From assembly GCA_023388075.1 (NCBI GenBank), contig JAEWGX010000111.1, positions 1-64,000 on the forward strand: DNA of 64,000 nt, written 5' to 3'. The stretch is from Pseudomonadota bacterium (GTDB lineage Bacteria > Pseudomonadota > Gammaproteobacteria > Burkholderiales > Burkholderiaceae_E). Numbering within the stretch: the stretch's first letter is position 1; each line of letters starts with the position of its first letter. This document shows positions 34,344-43,010 of this stretch, one piece after another. Below the pieces are notes generated by a model, which was given only the letters and a program-made list of their open reading frames with translations, did not search any database and was not told the origin of the DNA. The translations under genes and the position numbers were made by a program.

Positions 34344-35447
34344 TCAGGACCTTTCCAGCAGCGCGTAGCGGCTCGCCTGCCACGCGCGCAGCGTGGCGGC
34401 GGTGCGGGACTCCACGCCCATCTTCTGGAAGACGTGCTCCAGGTGCTTCTGGACGGTGCGGGCGCTCACGCCGAGGATCATGCCGATCTCCACGTTGTTC
34501 TTGCCCTGCGCGACCCAGGACAGCACCTCGGCCTCGCGTGGCGTGAGGCCGAGCGATCCCAGCGCGGCGGTCGGCGAGGCGAGCGCCTCCTCCGCGAGGA
34601 TGAGGAGATGCTCGCCCTTGGCGTGATCGACCACCAGGTCGATCGAGAGGAAGCGCTCGCCGCGCGACTGCACCAGCGGATCGCGCACGGTCTGCGGATT
34701 GCGGCGGCCGATCGTCTCGGTGTGAAGCCGCTTGCGCACCCAACGCTCGACCGGCGACGGCAGTGTCGCGACATGCCGTTGCCACTCCTGCGGGAAGTAC
34801 TCGGCCAGCCACAGGCGGGCCTGCTCGGTGCACAGCTCCACCCGCAGATCCGCGTCCACCATGACCACCCCGCGGCTGTCGCGCACCCGGTCCAGCGCCC
34901 GTGACGCGCCGGGATAGTGCCGCGCGCGCATGGCCGCGCGCAGGCAGGCCACCAGGCTCGGCCACAGCAGCTCCAGGCCGCGGCGTTCCCAGCGATCGAA
35001 CTCCAGGTGGCTGCGTCCCAGCCCCACCAGGTGCAGGTCACCGTCGGGGCTGGCCAGTCGCATCGCCAGCTGGTATCGCGCCGGCAGCGCCTGGTAGACG
35101 GTCCGGTGCAGGTCGCTCGAGGCGAACCGATCGCCGCCGGGCACGTCGGCAAGGCGCCACGCGCGCACCGCCCGGTGGACCGCGAGGTGCGCGACCAGCG
35201 GGTGCTCGCGCCGATGCGCATCGATCGTCGCGCCCGACACCGGCGGCACCGCAAGCTCCGTCGGCCAGCGGGTGACATGGCCGCAGCGATGCCGTGCATC
35301 CACGGTGAGGTAGACGGCCATCTCGCAGTCCACCGCCCGGGACAGGGCGGTCACGATGCCACGGCGCAGGTCGCGCGGGTCGCGGATCGCGGACAGCTCG
35401 TACTGGCAGCGCACGAGCTTCGCGACCGCGGCTTCGCTGAACTCCAT
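34344..35447 (-). CDS. LuxR-family transcriptional regulator
   Basis: The 367-residue protein has a C-terminal LuxR/NarL-type helix-turn-helix (LTPREAEVLSWVAQGKNNVEIGMILGVSARTVQKHLEHVFQKMGV, in two parts at about 305-350). The long N-terminal sensory region resembles a GAF/PAS-like domain and has no phosphoacceptor receiver domain. The ATG at 35447 has a GGAGAG site. It lies between the SnoaL-like and methyltransferase genes, both preceded by the same 18-bp dyad, so it is the obvious candidate to bind those sites. Confidence 0.88.
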   Translation of the reverse strand: MEFSEAAVAKLVRCQYELSAIRDPRDLRRGIVTALSRAVDCEMAVYLTVDARHRCGHVTRWPTELAVPPVSGATIDAHRREHPLVAHLAVHRAVRAWRLADVPGGDRFASSDLHRTVYQALPARYQLAMRLASPDGDLHLVGLGRSHLEFDRWERRGLELLWPSLVACLRAAMRARHYPGASRALDRVRDSRGVVMVDADLRVELCTEQARLWLAEYFPQEWQRHVATLPSPVERWVRKRLHTETIGRRNPQTVRDPLVQSRGERFLSIDLVVDHAKGEHLLILAEEALASPTAALGSLGLTPREAEVLSWVAQGKNNVEIGMILGVSARTVQKHLEHVFQKMGVESRTAATLRAWQASRYALLERS

Positions 35448-35500
35448 CAGGACTCTCCCCGGGAGCGGCAAGGCCGACCGAAGGCGTGGCGGCCCGGCGA

Positions 35501-35518
35501 TACGCCGGCCTGCGTATT
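35501..35518 (+). promoter_or_regulatory. 18-bp dyad, candidate LuxR-type operator (copy B)
   Basis: TACGCCGGCCTGCGTATT, extended to a perfect ATACGC-N6-GCGTAT dyad at 35500-35517, lies in the 185-bp gap between the divergent regulator and methyltransferase genes. A TAGATT box (35540-35545) begins after the same 21-base spacing seen for copy A. The placement, over or next to a -35 region, fits an activator site. Confidence 0.6.
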
Positions 35519-35632
35519 TCCGGTCCGCGCGGTCGGGCCTAGATTCTATTCACGACCTTCCATTCACGACCACCGCCGGATCGGCTCGGGCGGAACCGGC
35601 GACGGCAGGTCGGCAACCAACAGGAGATGCAC

Positions 35633-36691
35633 ATGGACATCGACCAGGCGAAGCTCGACGCACTGCTGCAACGGATCGTGGGCGAGATCGGCGCGACGGC
35701 GAGCGCCCCGCTCGTGATTCTCGGGGACCGGCTCGGCCTGTACAAGGCACTGGCCGGCGCGGGTCCGCTGACCGCCGAGCAGCTCGCCGACCGGACGGGC
35801 GTGCGGCTGCGCTACACCCAGGAGTGGCTGAACGCCCAGGCCGCGAGCGGATTCATCGACTACGATCCAGCCGGGGAGACCTTCACCCTGTCCCCCGAGG
35901 CCGCGATGGCGCTCGCGGACGACGACAGCCCGGCCTGCATGCTCGGCGCGTTCGACCTGCTGCGGTCGCTCTACCTCGACCTCGACAAGGTGGAGCGAGC
36001 CTTCCGCAGCGGCACCGGGCTCGGCTGGCACGAGCATCATGCGAGCCTCTTCGCCGGCACCGAGCGCTTCTTCCGGCCGGGCTACAACGCCAACCTCGCC
36101 TCGAGCTGGATCCCGGCGCTCGACGGCATGCAGCAGCGCCTCGAGGCGGGCGGTCGCGTGGCCGACGTCGGCTGCGGCTTCGGCGCCTCCACCATCGTCA
36201 TGGCCAAGGCCTGGCCGGCGTCGCGCTTCGTCGGCTACGACAGCCATCCGCCGTCGATCGAGCAGGCGCGCCGCCGGGCGCAGGAGGCCGGCGTGGCCGA
36301 CCGCGTCAGCTTCGAGGTGGCGGCCGCGAAGGACTATCCCGGCGACGGCTTCGACCTGGTCGCCTTCTTCGATTGCCTGCACGACATGGGCGACCCGGTC
36401 GGCGCCGCGCGGCACGTCCGGGAGTCGCTCGCGCCGGACGGCACCTGGATGCTGGTCGAGCCGTTCGCCAACGACCGGCTGGAGGACAACCTGAATCCGG
36501 TCGGCCGGGTCTACTACAGCGCCTCGGCCCAGATCTGCACGCCCTGCTCGCTTTCCCAGGAGATCGGGCTCGGGCTCGGCGCCCAGGCCGGCGAGTCGCG
36601 CCTGCGGGACGTCGCGGAGCGCGCCGGCTTCGGCCGCTTCCGCCGCGCCACCCAGACGCCGTTCAACCTGGTGTTCGAAGCGCGCGCTTGA
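35633..36691 (+). CDS. SAM-dependent methyltransferase with N-terminal winged-helix domain
   Basis: The 352-residue protein begins with a winged-helix-like region (LVILGDRLGLYKALAGAGPLTAEQLADRTGV) and continues with a class I methyltransferase core: motif I VADVGCGFGAS near residue 180, acidic FVGYDSHPPS, and DLVAFFDCLHDMGDP. This matches the Rv2258c-like family, whose substrates are largely unknown. The ATG at 35633 has AGGAG six bases upstream; an ATG at 35627 lies too close to that site. It is probably controlled through the dyad at 35501-35518. Confidence 0.87.
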   Translation: MDIDQAKLDALLQRIVGEIGATASAPLVILGDRLGLYKALAGAGPLTAEQLADRTGVRLRYTQEWLNAQAASGFIDYDPAGETFTLSPEAAMALADDDSPACMLGAFDLLRSLYLDLDKVERAFRSGTGLGWHEHHASLFAGTERFFRPGYNANLASSWIPALDGMQQRLEAGGRVADVGCGFGASTIVMAKAWPASRFVGYDSHPPSIEQARRRAQEAGVADRVSFEVAAAKDYPGDGFDLVAFFDCLHDMGDPVGAARHVRESLAPDGTWMLVEPFANDRLEDNLNPVGRVYYSASAQICTPCSLSQEIGLGLGAQAGESRLRDVAERAGFGRFRRATQTPFNLVFEARA

Positions 36692-36841
36692 GGCGGCCGA
36701 AGGCCGCTTCGGGTTCCGCCGATCCCGGCCGGCGCGCGTGGCGGCCAAGTGTTGCTACACACCGAGCGGCCGGCGTGGATCGGGCTTCGCCCGGCCACAG
36801 CCGGCGCCCCCTGGGGGGAGGCGGCCGAAGGCCGCTTCGGG
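36690..36841. repeat. Pair of 24-bp direct repeats containing hairpins
   Basis: An identical 24-base sequence occurs at 36690-36713 and 36818-36841. Each copy holds a GCGGCC-GAA-GGCCGC hairpin. The first copy begins in the stop codon of the methyltransferase gene; the second ends eight bases before the end of the SpoVR gene. The 158-bp gap between the converging genes holds no gene. The hairpins probably limit transcription from both sides. Confidence 0.6.
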
Positions 36842-36849
36842 GGGAACTT

Positions 36850-38409
36850 CTAATGAGGCTTGGCTTCCTCGTAGTGCACGATGGACCCGTCCTCGTCCAC
36901 CGTGTCCAGCCGCACGCGAAAGCCCCACAAGCGCTGCAGGTAGCCCAGCACCCGGTTCGCGTCCTCGTTGAGGGGGCGGCCGCGGTGCCGGCGGTGCTGC
37001 ACACGGAGGCTGCGATCGCCGTCGCGGTCGTAGTTGACGATCTGGATGTCCGGAAGCAGGTAGTCGCGGTTGTACTGCTGCGCGAGCAACTGCCGCACGC
37101 GCCGGTAGCCGCTGTCGTTGTGGATGCTGTCGATGCCGAGGGTGTCCTCGTCCTCGTAGTCGGCCACGGCGAAGAGGTGGAACTCGCGGATCAGCCGCGG
37201 CGAGAGGAACTGGGCGATGAAGGATTCATCCTTGTAGTTGCGCATGGCGAAATCCAGGACCTTGCGCCAATCACTGCCGGCGATGTCGGGGAACCAGTGG
37301 CGGTCCTCCGGCGTCGGGTTCTCGCAGATGCGGCGGATGTCGCTGAACATGGCGAAGCCGAGCGCGTACGGATTGATGCCGCCGTATCCGCGCTGGTCGT
37401 AGCCGCGCTGGGTCACCACGTTGGTGTGGGAGGTGAGCACCTCGATCATGAACCCGTCGTCCACCTTCCTCTGGTCGTAGAGGCGGTTGAGCAGGGTGTA
37501 GTGCCAGAACGTGGCCCAGCCCTCGTTCATCACCTTGGTGAGGCCCTGGGGATAGAAGTACTGCGCCACCTTGCGCACGATCCGCACCAGCTCCCGCTCC
37601 CAGGGCTGAAGCCGCGGCGAATGCTTCTCCACGAAGTAGAGCAGGTTCTCCTGCGGTTCCTCCGGGAAGCGGCCGGCGCGTCGCGAGCCGGTCTCGGAGG
37701 CCTGGTTCGCCGGCAGGGTTCTCCAGATCTCGTCGTACTGCTGCCAGGAGTACTCCTGGCGCTCCCGATGGCGACGCAGCTCGTCGGCCGGCGAGAGCGG
37801 CTTCGGGTGCCGGTAGCGGTTGACCCCGAAGTCCATCAGCGCGTGGCAGGCGTCCAGCAGCTCCTCCACCGCCGCGACCCCGTGCTTCTCCTCGCAGTCG
37901 CGCACGTACTGGCGGGCGAAGACCATGTAGTCGATGATCGCGTCCGCGCTGGTCCACTGGCGGAAGAGATAGTTGCCCTTGAAGAACGAGTTGTGGCCGT
38001 AGCTCGCGTGGGCGATCACCAGTGCCTGCATCGGCATGGTGTTCTCTTCCATCAGGTAGGCGATGCAGGGGTTGGAGTTGATGACGATCTCGTAGGCGAG
38101 CCCGCGCATGCCGGTGCGGTACTCGTGCTCGTGGTGGATGAAGGACTTGCCGAAGCTCCAATGCGGGTAGCCGATCGGCAACCCCACCATGGAGTAGGCG
38201 TCCAGCATCTGCTCGCTGGAGATCACCTCGATCTGGTTGGGGTAGCAATCCAGGTCGAACTCGTCCACGGCGATCGCGCCGATGGCGCGGTCGTACTTGG
38301 CGAGCAGCTCGAAGGTCCACTCGGCCCCGGTGGACAGCGGCGCGCCGCGGTGCGACGCGTTGTCCACCGGCCCGTGGTGGCCCAGTACGACGGTGGTGTC
38401 CTTGGTCAT
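36850..38409 (-). CDS. spoVR: SpoVR family protein
   Basis: The 519-residue protein matches the SpoVR/YcgB family along its length, with EVISSEQMLDAYSMVGLPIGYPHWSFGKSF, VINSNPCIAYLMEENTMPMQALVIAHASYGHNSFFK, and MNEGWATFWHYTL. Its biochemical role is unknown, although it is needed for spore cortex formation in Bacillus. The order PrkA, DUF444, SpoVR on one strand is conserved in many proteobacteria and marks a stationary-phase or stress module. Ninety-six bases separate it from the DUF444 gene, including a hairpin repeat. Confidence 0.92.
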   Translation of the reverse strand: MTKDTTVVLGHHGPVDNASHRGAPLSTGAEWTFELLAKYDRAIGAIAVDEFDLDCYPNQIEVISSEQMLDAYSMVGLPIGYPHWSFGKSFIHHEHEYRTGMRGLAYEIVINSNPCIAYLMEENTMPMQALVIAHASYGHNSFFKGNYLFRQWTSADAIIDYMVFARQYVRDCEEKHGVAAVEELLDACHALMDFGVNRYRHPKPLSPADELRRHRERQEYSWQQYDEIWRTLPANQASETGSRRAGRFPEEPQENLLYFVEKHSPRLQPWERELVRIVRKVAQYFYPQGLTKVMNEGWATFWHYTLLNRLYDQRKVDDGFMIEVLTSHTNVVTQRGYDQRGYGGINPYALGFAMFSDIRRICENPTPEDRHWFPDIAGSDWRKVLDFAMRNYKDESFIAQFLSPRLIREFHLFAVADYEDEDTLGIDSIHNDSGYRRVRQLLAQQYNRDYLLPDIQIVNYDRDGDRSLRVQHRRHRGRPLNEDANRVLGYLQRLWGFRVRLDTVDEDGSIVHYEEAKPH

Positions 38410-38420
38410 GGTGGCTGGCA

Positions 38421-38453
38421 GTCAGTGGCGCCCGGCCGCCCGAAGCCACTGAC
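38421..38453. repeat. Intergenic hairpin with GGCCGCCCGA loop
   Basis: GTCAGTGGC at 38421-38429 pairs perfectly with GCCACTGAC at 38445-38453. The loop contains GGCCGCCCGA, also found in the hairpin at 56801-56832. It lies between the DUF444 and SpoVR genes and may lower expression of SpoVR or stabilise the upstream message. Confidence 0.55.
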
Positions 38454-38505
38454 CAGCCCCCTCGGGGGGCAGCGAACGCAGCGAGCGTGGGGGTCGTTTC
38501 ATATT

Positions 38506-39846
38506 TCAGGTTTCCGAGGTGAACAGCTCGCGGAACACCGGATAGATGTCGCGGCGCTCGCGGACCTGGCGCATCGCGAAGTGGCCGCACTCGATGCGTC
38601 GGTACGCCGCGGCGAGCCGCGACGGACGGCTGTCGGAATCCGGCACCTCGACGTAGGCGAAGTGCCGCAGGTCCGGAAGGATGCGCTCGGCCAGGAAATC
38701 ACTGCTCTTGTCCGGGTCGGCGCCGAAGGCATCGCCGTCCGAGGCCTGGGCGCCATAGAGGTTCCATTGCCCGGCCGGGAAGCGGTCCGTCATGATCTGG
38801 CGCATCAGGTCCAGGGCCGAGAAGACGACCGTGCCGCCGGTGCGCGTGTCGTGGAAGAAGTGCTCCTCGTCGACCTCCTCGGCTTCCTCCGTGTGCCGGA
38901 TGAAGATAACCTCCACCCGCCGGTACTTGCGGCTGAGGAAGAGATAGAGCAGGGTGAAGAACCGCTTGGCGAGATCCTTCTTGCGCTCGTCCATCGACGC
39001 CGACACGTCCATCAGGCAGAACATCGCGGCCTGGCTGATCGGCTGGGCCACCGGGACCCTGTGGCGGTACCTGAGGTCGATCTCGTCGATGAACGGCACC
39101 CGGGCGATCCGCTGCCGGGCCTGTTCGATGGCCTCCAGCAGCTCCGCCTTGCGCCGGGCGTCGGTCGGCCGCATTCCCGGCACCTGCGGGCTGGCCGGCA
39201 CGTCGGGGCCACGCAGCCCTACCAGCACGCCGTCCGCCTGCCGGGCGGCCTCGGCCGCTTCCAGCTCCTCGAGCTCCTCTTCCAGCGCCTGCAGCTCGCG
39301 CCGCGGGCCGGCCGAAAGAGCGATGCGGCGCCCGAGCGCGTTGCGCAGCGACCGGCTCACCGAAAGATTGGTGGGCGAGCCGTCGCGGGTGTATCCCGCG
39401 CGCTGCAGCTTGTACTCGACGATGTCGCCGACCTCGGTGCGGGTGAGGTGCGGCAGCTCGAGATCGTCGAAGAAGAGCTCCATGAACTCCTCGCGGGACA
39501 GGCTGAAAGTGAAGCTGTCCTCGCCTTCGCCCTCGCCGCCGCGGTCCCCGCTGCCGTCGCCGTCCCCACCCTGCGGCCGCTTGATCCGGTCGCCGGGGTT
39601 GAATTTGTGGTTTCCCGGATGGACCAGCTCGCGATCGCCGCCGGGGCCGTGCCGGAAGGTCGGCTCCGAGATGTCCTTGACGGGGATCTTCACGTCGCCG
39701 CCCCGGTCCATCTCCTTGATGGACCGCTCCGAGACCATGTCGGTGACCGCGCGCTTGATGTGACTCTTGTAGCGGCGGATGAAGCGCTCGCGATTGACCG
39801 AGCTCTTCTTGCGGTCGTTCAGGCGGCGGTCGATGATGATGGACAT
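38506..39846 (-). CDS. yeaH: DUF444 family protein (YeaH/YhbH-like)
   Basis: The 446-residue protein begins IIIDRRLNDRKKSSVNRERFIRRYK, typical of YeaH/YhbH. It has an acidic, glycine-rich linker near 92-110 and a C-terminal von Willebrand A-like region with the MIDAS-type motif MDVSASMDE. In E. coli and Bacillus the gene is linked to the PrkA kinase, and the protein may be its partner or substrate. GGAG lies before the ATG. The gene is 57 bp downstream of prkA, across a strong hairpin. Confidence 0.92.
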   Translation of the reverse strand: MSIIIDRRLNDRKKSSVNRERFIRRYKSHIKRAVTDMVSERSIKEMDRGGDVKIPVKDISEPTFRHGPGGDRELVHPGNHKFNPGDRIKRPQGGDGDGSGDRGGEGEGEDSFTFSLSREEFMELFFDDLELPHLTRTEVGDIVEYKLQRAGYTRDGSPTNLSVSRSLRNALGRRIALSAGPRRELQALEEELEELEAAEAARQADGVLVGLRGPDVPASPQVPGMRPTDARRKAELLEAIEQARQRIARVPFIDEIDLRYRHRVPVAQPISQAAMFCLMDVSASMDERKKDLAKRFFTLLYLFLSRKYRRVEVIFIRHTEEAEEVDEEHFFHDTRTGGTVVFSALDLMRQIMTDRFPAGQWNLYGAQASDGDAFGADPDKSSDFLAERILPDLRHFAYVEVPDSDSRPSRLAAAYRRIECGHFAMRQVRERRDIYPVFRELFTSET

Positions 39847-39866
39847 GATGGTGCTCCGTCCGCTCC

Positions 39867-39892
39867 GGGGGCCGTCAGGCGGTGCGGCCCCC
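39867..39892 (-). terminator. GC-rich hairpin between prkA and the DUF444 gene
   Basis: GGGGGCCG at 39867-39874 and CGGCCCCC at 39885-39892 form a perfect 8-bp stem with a 10-base loop. No T tract follows on the minus strand, so it more likely attenuates or protects the 3' end of prkA mRNA than acts as a full terminator. Confidence 0.45.
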
Positions 39893-39903
39893 GCCCTCCC
39901 GGG

Positions 39904-41826
39904 TCACTGGGACTTGCGCACGCGCAAGTACCATTCGCACAGCAGGCGGACCTGCTTCTCGGTGTAGCCCTTGGACACCATGCGCGCGACGAAGCTCTCG
40001 TGCTTGTTCTTGTCCTCCGCCGACGCCTTGGCGTTGAACGAGATGACCGGCAGCAGCTCCTCGGTGTTCGAGAACATCTTCTTCTCGATCACCTCCCGCA
40101 GCTTCTCGTAGCTGGTCCACGACGGGTTCTTGCCGTTGTTGTTGGCGCGCGCCCGCAGCACGAAGTTGACGATCTCGTTGCGGAAATCCTTCGGGTTGGC
40201 GATCCCGGCCGGCTTCTCGATCTTCTCCAGCTCGGCGTTGAGCTGGGCGCGGTCGAAGCTCTCGCCGGTCTCCGGATCCCGGTAGTCCTCGTCCTGGATC
40301 CAGTAGTCCGCGAAGGTGACGTAGCGGTCGAAGATGTTCTGGCCGTACTCCGAGTAGGACTCGAGATACGCCGTCTGGATCTCCTTGCCGATGAACTCCG
40401 CATAGCGCGGCGAGAGCCAGCCCTTGATGAAGTCCAGGTAGCGCCGCATCGTTTCTTCCGGAAGCTGCTCCCGCAACAGGCGCTGCTCCAGCACGTACAT
40501 GAGGTGCACCGGGTTGGCGGCGATCTCGGTCTGGTCGTAGTTGAAGACCGCCGAGAGCACCTTGTAGGAGAACCGGGTGGAGGATCCGGTCATGCCTTCG
40601 TCGATGCCGGCGTAGTCCCGGTATTCCTGGACCGAGCGGGCGCTCGGCTCCACGTCCTTCAGGTTCTCGCCGTCGTAGACGCGCAGCTTGGCATAGATGC
40701 TGGAGTTCTCCGGCTCCTTCAGTCGGGTGAGCACCGCGAACTGCGCCATCATCTCCAGCGTGCCGGGAGCGCAAGGCGCGCTCGAGAGCGAGCTGTTGGC
40801 GAGCAGCTTGCGGTAGATCTTGACCTCCTCCGACACCTGCAGGCAATAGGGCACCTTCACGATGTAGATGCGGTCCAGGAACGCCTCGTTGTTGCGGTTG
40901 TTCCGGAACGCCTGCCATTCTGATTCGTTCGAGTGAGCAAGGATCACGCCCTGGAAAGGTATCGCCGAGATGCCTTCCGTCCCTTTGAAGTTGCCTTCCT
41001 GCGTGGCCGTCAGCAGCGGGTGCAGCATCTTGATCGGCGCCTTGAACATCTCGACGAACTCCAGCAGGCCCTGGTTGGCCAGGCAGAGGCCGCCGGAGTA
41101 GCTGTAGGCGTCGGGGTCGTCCTGGGACAGCGTCTCGAGCTTGCGGATGTCCACCTTCCCGACCAGCGAGGAGATGTCCTGGTTGTTCTCGTCGCCCGGT
41201 TCCGTCTTGGAGATGGCGACCTGCTTGAGCACGGACGGCTGCACCCGCACCACGCGGAACCTGGTCAGGTCGCCTTCGAACTCCTGCAGGCGCTTCAGCG
41301 CCCAGGGGCTGGCGATGCCCGAGAGATAGCGCTGCGAGATCCCGTACTCCTTCTCGAGCATCCGGCCGTCCCGCTCCGGATGGAACAGTCCGAGTGGCGA
41401 TTCGTTGACCGGCGAACCCTTGAGCGCGTAGATGGGATAGGTCTCCATCAGCGCCTTCAGCCGCTCCGCGATGGACGACTTGCCGCCGCCGACCGGCCCG
41501 AGCAGGTAGAGCACCTGCTTGCGCTCCTCCAGGCCCTGCGCGGCATGCCGGAAGTAGGACACGATCTGCTGGATGGCGTCCTCCATCCCGTAGAACTCCT
41601 TGAACGCCGGATAGCGACGGAGCAGCCGGTTGGAGAACAGGCGCGACAGGCGCGGATCGTTCCGGGTGTCGATGACCTCGGGCTCCCCGATGGCCGCGAG
41701 CATCCGCTCGGCGGCGCTGGCGTAGGCCAGCGGGTCTTCCCGACAGAGCGAGAGGTAGTCGAGGAGCGACATCTCTTCGTCACGGGCGGCGACGTAGCGC
41801 TCGCGGAAGGAATCGAACAGGTTCAT
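39904..41826 (-). CDS. prkA: PrkA-type serine protein kinase
   Basis: The 640-residue protein matches PrkA/YeaG, with an N-terminal AAA-like domain (P-loop LLGPVGGGKSSIAERLK near 105; LCLANQGLLEFVEMFKAPIKMLHPLL) and the C-terminal kinase-like region. It phosphorylates itself and other proteins and is induced by nutrient stress in E. coli. ATG at 41826 with a GGAGG site is preferred over an ATG ten codons upstream. It is the first gene of the PrkA-DUF444-SpoVR unit. The 435 bp upstream (41827-42261) hold no convincing gene other than a possible leader ORF. Confidence 0.94.
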   Translation of the reverse strand: MNLFDSFRERYVAARDEEMSLLDYLSLCREDPLAYASAAERMLAAIGEPEVIDTRNDPRLSRLFSNRLLRRYPAFKEFYGMEDAIQQIVSYFRHAAQGLEERKQVLYLLGPVGGGKSSIAERLKALMETYPIYALKGSPVNESPLGLFHPERDGRMLEKEYGISQRYLSGIASPWALKRLQEFEGDLTRFRVVRVQPSVLKQVAISKTEPGDENNQDISSLVGKVDIRKLETLSQDDPDAYSYSGGLCLANQGLLEFVEMFKAPIKMLHPLLTATQEGNFKGTEGISAIPFQGVILAHSNESEWQAFRNNRNNEAFLDRIYIVKVPYCLQVSEEVKIYRKLLANSSLSSAPCAPGTLEMMAQFAVLTRLKEPENSSIYAKLRVYDGENLKDVEPSARSVQEYRDYAGIDEGMTGSSTRFSYKVLSAVFNYDQTEIAANPVHLMYVLEQRLLREQLPEETMRRYLDFIKGWLSPRYAEFIGKEIQTAYLESYSEYGQNIFDRYVTFADYWIQDEDYRDPETGESFDRAQLNAELEKIEKPAGIANPKDFRNEIVNFVLRARANNNGKNPSWTSYEKLREVIEKKMFSNTEELLPVISFNAKASAEDKNKHESFVARMVSKGYTEKQVRLLCEWYLRVRKSQ

Positions 41827-42129
41827 GGAATCCTCCTGGATGGACGAGTCGCCCAAAGGAATTCAGAGTCCGATCGTGTCATGGTTGCATCGATCGTCGA
41901 CACCGCCATCCGATCCGGACGGACGCGGACATCGGTGCGATAAATGGAGTCGGTTGGGTGTTTGCGCGACAGACCGGGATGGACTGCTTGGATCGCGCTG
42001 GAGAGGTCGGCGACTGAACACGGAGGCATGCCTGTGAACTCGGAGTGAAAGTGCGACCCCCTGAGACCGGACGGCTTGGACGCAGGCAGGGTCGTCTCGA
42101 GTTCAGACGGCAGCGACGACATCCGATAG

Positions 42130-42160
42130 TTGACTCATTGCTTCACCCGACACGTATAAC
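42130..42160 (+). promoter_or_regulatory. Weak sigma70-like promoter candidate
   Basis: TTGACT at 42130-42135 and TATAAC at 42155-42160 are separated by 19 bases, longer than ideal. It lies in a locally AT-richer stretch 100 bp before the flavodoxin-like gene and 34 bp before a possible 23-codon leader. Confidence 0.3.
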
Positions 42161-42193
42161 GTATCACGCTTTGGTATGGTGTACGCAAAGCGC

Positions 42194-42265
42194 ATGCCTT
42201 CCATTGAAGAGATTTTCGCGATGCTTTGCAGTCGGGCAACACCCCGCGCGCGGCGCCGTCGATGA
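42194..42265 (+). CDS. Possible 23-residue leader peptide
   Basis: An open frame encodes a peptide starting MPSIEEIFAMLCSR and ending in RARRRR. Its TGA overlaps the ATG of the flavodoxin-like gene (ATGA at 42262-42265), an arrangement that would couple translation. The lack of a clear ribosome site and the small size leave it doubtful. Confidence 0.25.
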   Translation: MPSIEEIFAMLCSRATPRARRRR

Positions 42266-42783
42266 CGGAGAAATCGCTGCTCGTCGTATGGCATTCCCGG
42301 ACCGGTGCTTCGAGGCAACTGGCCCAGGCGGCGGCGCGCGGCGCGCGCGCATCCATGCACCAGGATGGCGGCGACAATGGTGCGGTGCGCGTCGATCTCG
42401 TGCACGCGAGCAGGGCCGAGGCCGCGAAGGTGCTGGCTGCTTCCGCCTACCTCTTCGTCGCCCCCGAGAACCTCGGCTCGCTGTCCGGCGTCATGAAGGA
42501 GTTCTTCGACCGGAACTACTACGCCGTCATCGACCGGATCGCGGCGCGTCCTTATGCCCTGATCATCGCGGCCGGCTCGGACGGCCACGGCGCCGTCCGG
42601 CAGGTGGAGCGGATCGTGACCGGCTGGCGGCTGAGAGCGATCGCCGATCCGATGATCGTCAACACCGATGCGCAGACTGCCGAGGCGATACTCGCGCCCA
42701 AGCACCTGCCCGCCGAGCCGCTCGGCGCCGCCGCCGAGCTGGGTGCCGCCCTGGCGTCCGGCCTGGCGATGGGTGTCTTCTGA
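42262..42783 (+). CDS. Flavodoxin-like NAD(P)H reductase family protein
   Basis: The 173-residue protein has a flavodoxin-like fold: phosphate loop VVWHSRTGASRQLA near the N-terminus, then YLFVAPENLGSLSGVMKEFFDRNYY, where flavin-ring contacts are expected, and IIAAGSDGHGAVRQVERI. It probably binds FMN and reduces an unknown acceptor. The start has no strong ribosome site of its own and may depend on the overlapping leader. It precedes the polyene locus by 227 bp; membership of that locus is not assumed. Confidence 0.78.
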   Translation: MTEKSLLVVWHSRTGASRQLAQAAARGARASMHQDGGDNGAVRVDLVHASRAEAAKVLAASAYLFVAPENLGSLSGVMKEFFDRNYYAVIDRIAARPYALIIAAGSDGHGAVRQVERIVTGWRLRAIADPMIVNTDAQTAEAILAPKHLPAEPLGAAAELGAALASGLAMGVF

Positions 42784-42889
42784 GCTGCCCGGCAGGCCGA
42801 CTCCGCCCTGGTAAACCCGAACTATTGCAAGCCGCTATTGGCGCCATTCCCGGTATTGCTTCGCTGGATGGTGCTTCGGCCCATCTTCC

Positions 42890-42895
42890 TATAAT
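42890..42895 (+). promoter_or_regulatory. Consensus -10 box (TATAAT) upstream of the mipA-type gene
   Basis: A perfect TATAAT lies 115 bp before the outer-membrane protein gene, in the 227-bp gap after the flavodoxin-like gene. No good -35 element is found at 16-18 bp, so use of an activator or chance occurrence are both possible. Confidence 0.35.
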
Positions 42896-43010
42896 CATCC
42901 ACCCCGAAGAATCACGGATCGATTGGAGAGCAGGTGGGAAGGCGGCAACTCGACGTGCAGATCAGGCGCAGGAACGACGTCCGGAACGCGCCACGTGCCG
43001 CGGATGCCTG

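Noticed and set aside
35356..40923. A very long plus-strand open frame (over 1800 codons)
   Set aside because: It runs antisense to SpoVR, DUF444 and PrkA genes and through the methyltransferase in another frame. In DNA of this GC content stop-free shadow frames are common, and the opposing proteins have clear family matches.
41823..42122. A 99-codon minus-strand frame upstream of prkA
   Set aside because: No ribosome site, no recognisable pattern, and it overlaps the prkA start. The stretch is more likely the prkA leader and promoter region.
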